A stretch of DNA of 64,000 bases from Marmoricola sp. URHB0036 (GTDB lineage: Bacteria; Actinomycetota; Actinomycetes; Propionibacteriales; Nocardioidaceae), in contig NZ_AUEP01000018.1 in NCBI RefSeq assembly GCF_000426045.1, forward strand, positions 39,755 to 103,754. The letters run 5' to 3'. The position numbers and the translations under genes are program-made. Of this stretch, positions 60,995-64,000 are shown piece after piece. How positions within the stretch are numbered: the first letter of the stretch is position 1; each line of letters begins with the position of its first letter. Below the pieces are notes generated by a model. The model was given only the letters and a program-made list of their open reading frames with translations, was not told the origin of the DNA and did no database searches.

Positions 60995-61747
60995 ATGAAG
61001 AAGACACTTGCTGGCGCGTTCACGTCTCTTGTCTTGGCAGGGGGTGGACTCTCAGTAGTTGCGGCTCCTGCTGAGGCGGTGACCGGCGTGAGCATTTCGG
61101 CGCCTAACGTCAGTGTGCGGCTGAACGCTTGTGGCCATTCCCGCGTCACTATCACGGGGGACTGGGGCACCGACCCGTACAACTCGATCGAGGCTGACGT
61201 GACGGGGCCCCAGGGCGATTGGGTAGACGGGGATTACTGGTTCGACGAGACAACGGGATCTCTCGCACTGGATGTTGAGCTGTGTGGTTCTTACAACACC
61301 CCTGGCCGGTACACCGTCACCGTCCACACCGAGGGATACGACGAAAACTACGACAACGAAACGGTGGCCGACGCCACCAAGATGTTCACCTTCACCAAGG
61401 TCGACCCCCGGGCAAGAACGGCCATCACCAAGAACGCCAAGCGCACTCACGGTAAGTACAAGTGGAGGGTCGCAGGGCACCTCTTCCGCGCGGGACGCGG
61501 ATACGTGAATCGACGAGTCGTGATTCAGGCGGTCATCGTGGGGGAGTGGACGGACATCGCCGCTCAACGAACCAAGCGCAAGGGACTGTTCGGCTGGAAG
61601 TTCAAGCCGAATGGCATCAGGTGGAGATACGCGTTCTACGGCAACGCCACCTCAAAGCCGTCTGTATCCACCCCCTTCAGGACTCCCCGGAAGGGTGGCA
61701 GCGGCGGACGTGAAGCCCAGGTGGACCCGAGGTCCTTTATTTCTTAG
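60995..61747 (+). CDS. Secreted protein of unknown function, low GC
   Basis: 250 aa from ATG 60995, preceded by AGGGGG at 7 nt. A Sec signal peptide (MKKTLAGAFTSLVLAGGGLS..., cleaved near APAEA|VTG) is clear. The mature part has a beta-rich domain with two cysteines (NACGHS and VELCGSY) that may pair, then a second beta domain with YKWRVAGHLFRAGRGYVN and RYAFYGNATSKPS, typical of actinobacterial cell-surface Ig-like modules. GC is lower than the neighbours, suggesting recent transfer. It lies beside a tRNA cluster. Confidence 0.7.
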   Translation: MKKTLAGAFTSLVLAGGGLSVVAAPAEAVTGVSISAPNVSVRLNACGHSRVTITGDWGTDPYNSIEADVTGPQGDWVDGDYWFDETTGSLALDVELCGSYNTPGRYTVTVHTEGYDENYDNETVADATKMFTFTKVDPRARTAITKNAKRTHGKYKWRVAGHLFRAGRGYVNRRVVIQAVIVGEWTDIAAQRTKRKGLFGWKFKPNGIRWRYAFYGNATSKPSVSTPFRTPRKGGSGGREAQVDPRSFIS

Positions 61748-61877
61748 TTCGCGCTGAGACCACCGGACTCGTCGTCGACCCGATGTTCGGCTCCTCGGCA
61801 ACCCGGGCTCCGTTTGGATCTCGGCGGGCCCTTGCGGATCATCGTCGGCACGTGCGAGACGATTCCCGCACGGCGTA

Positions 61878-61905
61878 TAGAAAGAGGCCCTCGAAAGGGC
61901 CTCTG
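61878..61905 (-). terminator. Rho-independent terminator of tRNA operon
   Basis: On the minus strand AGAGGCCCT-TTCG-AGGGCCTCT is followed by TTCTATA. It lies 15 nt past the tRNA-Val 3' end, so it ends the tRNA-Gly/Cys/Val transcript. Confidence 0.8.
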
Positions 61906-61919
61906 ACCTGCTGTTTCTC

Positions 61920-61994
61920 TGGTGGGCGATACTGGGTTTGAACCAGTGACCTCTTCCGTGTCAAGGAAGCGCGCTACCGCTGCGCCAATCGCCC
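61920..61994 (-). tRNA. tRNA-Val (GAC)
   Basis: 75 nt including encoded CCA. Acceptor GGGCGAT pairs with ATCGCCC; anticodon loop TTGACAC between CTTCC and GGAAG gives anticodon GAC. T-loop TTCAAAC is intact. Last gene of a three-tRNA minus-strand cluster. Confidence 0.95.
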
Positions 61995-62018
61995 CAGGGT
62001 GATGCTCTATGTAGTTAG

Positions 62019-62089
62019 AGGTGGGTACGGGATTCGAACCCGTGTTGACGGATTTGCAGTCCGTTGCCTCGCCTCTCGGCCAACCCACC
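62019..62089 (-). tRNA. tRNA-Cys (GCA)
   Basis: 71 nt without encoded CCA. Acceptor GGTGGGT pairs with ACCCACC; anticodon loop CTGCAAA between ACGGA and TCCGT gives GCA. The discriminator is U, typical of tRNA-Cys. Confidence 0.95.
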
Positions 62090-62112
62090 GCGGAGGCTTC
62101 GGCTTCTCTCCG

Positions 62113-62185
62113 AGCGGACGACGAGGCTCGAACTCGCGACCTCAACCTTGGCAAGGTTGCGCTCTACCAACTGAGCTACGTCCGC
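62113..62185 (-). tRNA. tRNA-Gly (GCC)
   Basis: 73 nt. Acceptor GCGGACG pairs with CGTCCGC; anticodon loop TTGCCAA between CAACC and GGTTG gives GCC; T-loop GTTCGAG. CCA is not encoded. Confidence 0.95.
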
Positions 62186-62313
62186 TTGCGACCGCCGGTT
62201 CCCCTGCGGTGCGAAGGAAACCATAGCCGAAGTGCTGACCGGCACAAACTCGGGGCAACCGCCGCGCGGCGGACATCCAAGACGTCCCCGTCGAGCGGGT
62301 TAGTGTCGAGCGC

Positions 62314-63135
62314 ATGCACGCCTGGGTCAACGGCCAGCTGCTCACCGATCCGCAGTCGCCGGCCATCGTCGTCAGCGACCACGGACTCACCGTCGGGGAC
62401 GGGGTGTTCGAGGCGGTCAAGGTCATCGACGGGCGGCCGTTCGCGCTGACCCGCCATCTCGAGCGGCTCGGTCGTTCGGCGGCGGCGCTGGGGTTGCCGG
62501 CGCCGGACGTCGAGGGGCTGCGGGAAGCCGTCTCCGACGTACTCGCCCAGGAACACCTGGCCCTCGGCCGGATCCGGATCACCTACACCGGTGGCCCCGC
62601 ACCCCTCGGGTCGGGACGCGGTGACGCCATGCCGACGACGGTCGTGGTCGCGGCCCCGATGAACGCCGCGCCCAGGACCAGCGCCGTGGTGACGGTGCCC
62701 TGGCCGCGCAACGAGCGGGGCGCCCTCGCGGGCGTGAAGTCGACGTCGTACGCCGAGAACGTCGTCGCCCTGGCCGAGGCCGCCAAGCAGGACGCGTCCG
62801 AGGCGATCTTCGCCAACCTGGCCGGCCACCTGTGCGAGGGGACCGGCTCCAACGTCGGCTATGTCGTCGGGGGAGAGGTGCGGACCCCGACCTTGGCGTC
62901 CGGATGCCTGGCCGGCGTGACGCGGGCCGTGCTGCTGGAGTGGTACGACGTGCGTGAGGTCGACGAGCCGATCGAGGTGCTCGACTCGGCCGAGGAGATC
63001 TTCCTGCTCTCCACCACCCGTGACGTGCAGGCGGTACATCGCTGGAACGACCGCGACCTGGAGGCTCCTGGTCCGGTCACCCGTCAGCTCATGGAGCTGT
63101 GGGCGGCCAGGGAGGTCGAGGACATCGACCCCTGA
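62314..63135 (+). CDS. pabC: Aminodeoxychorismate lyase (class IV aminotransferase family)
   Basis: 273 aa. PLP Lys142 in GVKSTSYAENV and the class IV motif around EGTGSNVGYVV are visible. It begins MHAWVNGQLL, a PabC-like N-terminus. It makes 4-aminobenzoate for folate from aminodeoxychorismate; a branched-chain or D-amino-acid aminotransferase is the alternative in this family. ATG 62314. No pabAB gene is adjacent. Confidence 0.85.
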   Translation: MHAWVNGQLLTDPQSPAIVVSDHGLTVGDGVFEAVKVIDGRPFALTRHLERLGRSAAALGLPAPDVEGLREAVSDVLAQEHLALGRIRITYTGGPAPLGSGRGDAMPTTVVVAAPMNAAPRTSAVVTVPWPRNERGALAGVKSTSYAENVVALAEAAKQDASEAIFANLAGHLCEGTGSNVGYVVGGEVRTPTLASGCLAGVTRAVLLEWYDVREVDEPIEVLDSAEEIFLLSTTRDVQAVHRWNDRDLEAPGPVTRQLMELWAAREVEDIDP

Positions 63136-63158
63136 GGGTCAGCCGGCTCGAGGAGCGC

Positions 63159-63584
63159 TCAGGCGCTGAGGATCTGGGCGAGCTCGTCGTCGAAGTCGAC
63201 GTAGGAGCTCTCCTGGCCGTCCGGAACCGAGTCCAGCATCGACCGTACGAAGGTGGTGACGCTGCGGGAGCTCGCCTGGACGAGCAGCTCGCCGTCGGGG
63301 GAGCACAGCTCGATGATCACGACGGCGCTGCCGTCGGAGCTCAGGCACGGCCACACGTGGACGTCGCCGTCACCGGTGGGCTCGAAGAGACCTTCGACGA
63401 GCAGTTCCCGGCCGAACGTCCAGAGGACTTCCTGTACGCCGGTGCGGAACACCATGGTCACGGCGTACGGGTCGGCCGGGTCGAAGACCAAGTCGGCGTC
63501 GATCGAGGTGGCCTCGCCCTGCGGGTCCACGAACTCGAGTTCAACACTCTCGGTGACGACCTGTGCGGTCTTCGTCTGCTTCAT
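63159..63584 (-). CDS. SsgA-like family sporulation/cell-division protein
   Basis: 141 aa, with AGGGGAG 5 nt before ATG 63584. It matches SsgA-like proteins: YAVTMVFRTGVQEVLWTFGRELL and DGDVHVWPC, then VVIIELCSPDGELLV and a helical C-terminus (TTFVRSMLDSVP). SsgB types help place FtsZ in Streptomyces; in non-sporulating Nocardioides the role is uncertain. It converges on pabC (23-bp gap). Confidence 0.85.
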   Translation of the reverse strand: MKQTKTAQVVTESVELEFVDPQGEATSIDADLVFDPADPYAVTMVFRTGVQEVLWTFGRELLVEGLFEPTGDGDVHVWPCLSSDGSAVVIIELCSPDGELLVQASSRSVTTFVRSMLDSVPDGQESSYVDFDDELAQILSA

Positions 63585-63903
63585 CGTTACTCCCCTTGTT
63601 CCCGGTCAGGATCTCCCTCCAGAGACCCCTTCGCGCCCTCCACGCGATAGGGAGATGATGCTCACGGTTTCCAGCGGGCGACAGGCCTTCTTCCGATATG
63701 TCCGATTAATCCCCTGAGTGGTCTATGTTTCTCACGCCACTGGTCTATTTCAAGGGTCTATTGGTCTAGTCAGGTTCGCGCCGTTATGTGTGTCCCGACG
63801 CTGCGCACGGTATAGCGCCCAGAGCCCTTCGCCCGGCCCGGGCAGACAGGTGTCGATTCGGAGGCGACCGGCTCCTGCGCTATGGTTTCCCGCGCATCGA
63901 CCG
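63585..63903. other. Intergenic region with TGGTCTA repeats and tRNA promoter
   Basis: 319 bp without a supportable gene. Four TGGTCTA/GGGTCTA copies lie at 63719, 63741, 63754 and 63762; 63760-63775 is the best dre-like match (12 of 16). TATGGT (63881-63886) is a likely -10 for the tRNA at 63904. A 68-residue open frame from 63718 overlaps the tRNA and is not credible. Confidence 0.5.
63719..63768. repeat. Cluster of TGGTCTA heptamers
   Basis: TGGTCTA at 63719-63725, 63741-63747 and 63762-63768, with GGGTCTA at 63754-63760. The first two are 22 bp apart (two helical turns). These resemble dre half-sites. Confidence 0.5.
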
Positions 63904-63978
63904 GGGCGATTGGCGCAGTGGTAGCGCGCTTCGTTCACACCGAAGAGGTCACTGGTTCGAACCCAGTATCGCCCACCA
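63904..63978 (+). tRNA. tRNA-Val (CAC)
   Basis: 75 nt with encoded CCA. Acceptor GGGCGAT pairs with ATCGCCC; anticodon loop TTCACAC between CTTCG and CGAAG gives CAC. It differs from the inverted tRNA-Val (GAC) at 61920-61994 by 5 bases. Confidence 0.96.
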
Positions 63979-64000
63979 GTTTCGAGGCGCCGGCCCGGCG

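Noticed and set aside
63718..63924. A 68-residue plus-strand frame before tRNA-Val
   Set aside because: It runs into the tRNA gene, has no ribosome site and shows no protein character.
1..64000. CRISPR array, prophage or insertion sequence
   Set aside because: No regularly spaced repeats, integrase, transposase or phage structural genes seen on either strand.

Overview
The window is a contiguous piece of a high-GC (about 70%) actinobacterial chromosome. Its features point to the Nocardioidaceae (Nocardioides-like): an SsgA-family protein, a DUF3000 gene, coproporphyrin-dependent heme genes, a divergent GlgC/GlgM-type pair, a LigC with a LigD-type polymerase-domain protein, small Nocardioides-type membrane proteins (GPGG and PGPGW types), GTG/TTG starts and many 4-nt stop/start overlaps. 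The genus is an inference from gene content; no rRNA gene is present. I see no phage, transposase or CRISPR array, so this is mostly core chromosome with a few accessory patches.

Left part (1-24.5 kb). A Baeyer-Villiger-type monooxygenase (cut by the window edge) is divergent from a TetR regulator. A two-gene glycosyltransferase operon (ArnT-like plus GT2-GtrA), a LuxR-type ATPase regulator with a DUF4242 gene, and an OmpR-type two-component system facing a proline/glycine-rich membrane protein follow. Then come HrpA, a PemK/MazF-like gene, lipoproteins, RNase D with DUF3000, and the heme genes hemE, hemY (cgoX) and hemQ (chdC).

Middle part (24.5-42 kb). MsrB, a ferredoxin reductase/fatty-acid desaturase operon, and a DNA-repair and stress neighbourhood: polymerase-domain protein, NUDIX, DinB-like DUF664, LigC, PPK2, HipA-like kinase and DUF3037. 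Peptidase E, two VOC proteins and a PAS histidine kinase follow. Next is an assimilatory sulfur operon (sulfite reductase, 62-aa zinc ribbon, APS reductase, 34-aa ORF, sirohydrochlorin chelatase) in which every junction overlaps by about 4 nt and which is preceded by a short cysteine-type leader peptide.

Right part (42-64 kb). glyA, a CitAB/DcuSR-type two-component system divergent from a dicarboxylate symporter, an aminoglycoside-phosphotransferase-like gene divergent from MarR with a clear operator, glycogen genes (GlgM/GlgA, GlgC, Pgm), an AidB-like acyl-CoA dehydrogenase and a YihY membrane protein that share an 18-bp promoter, a K+ channel, and a run of small membrane or unknown genes with an orphan Flp pilin and a degenerate histidine-kinase ATPase. 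A locally lower-GC secreted protein lies beside a tRNA cluster (Gly-Cys-Val), followed by pabC, an SsgA-like gene and a second tRNA-Val. Three dre-like (GntR/DasR-type) motifs fall in the last 6 kb.

The most notable unexplained items are the PPK2/HipA-like/DUF3037 operon, the bridging micro-ORF and leader peptide of the sulfur operon, the dre-like sites around the pilin and SsgA genes, the kinase-like ATPase lacking its DHp domain and key Asn, and a small gene enclosed by perfect 17-bp inverted repeats.
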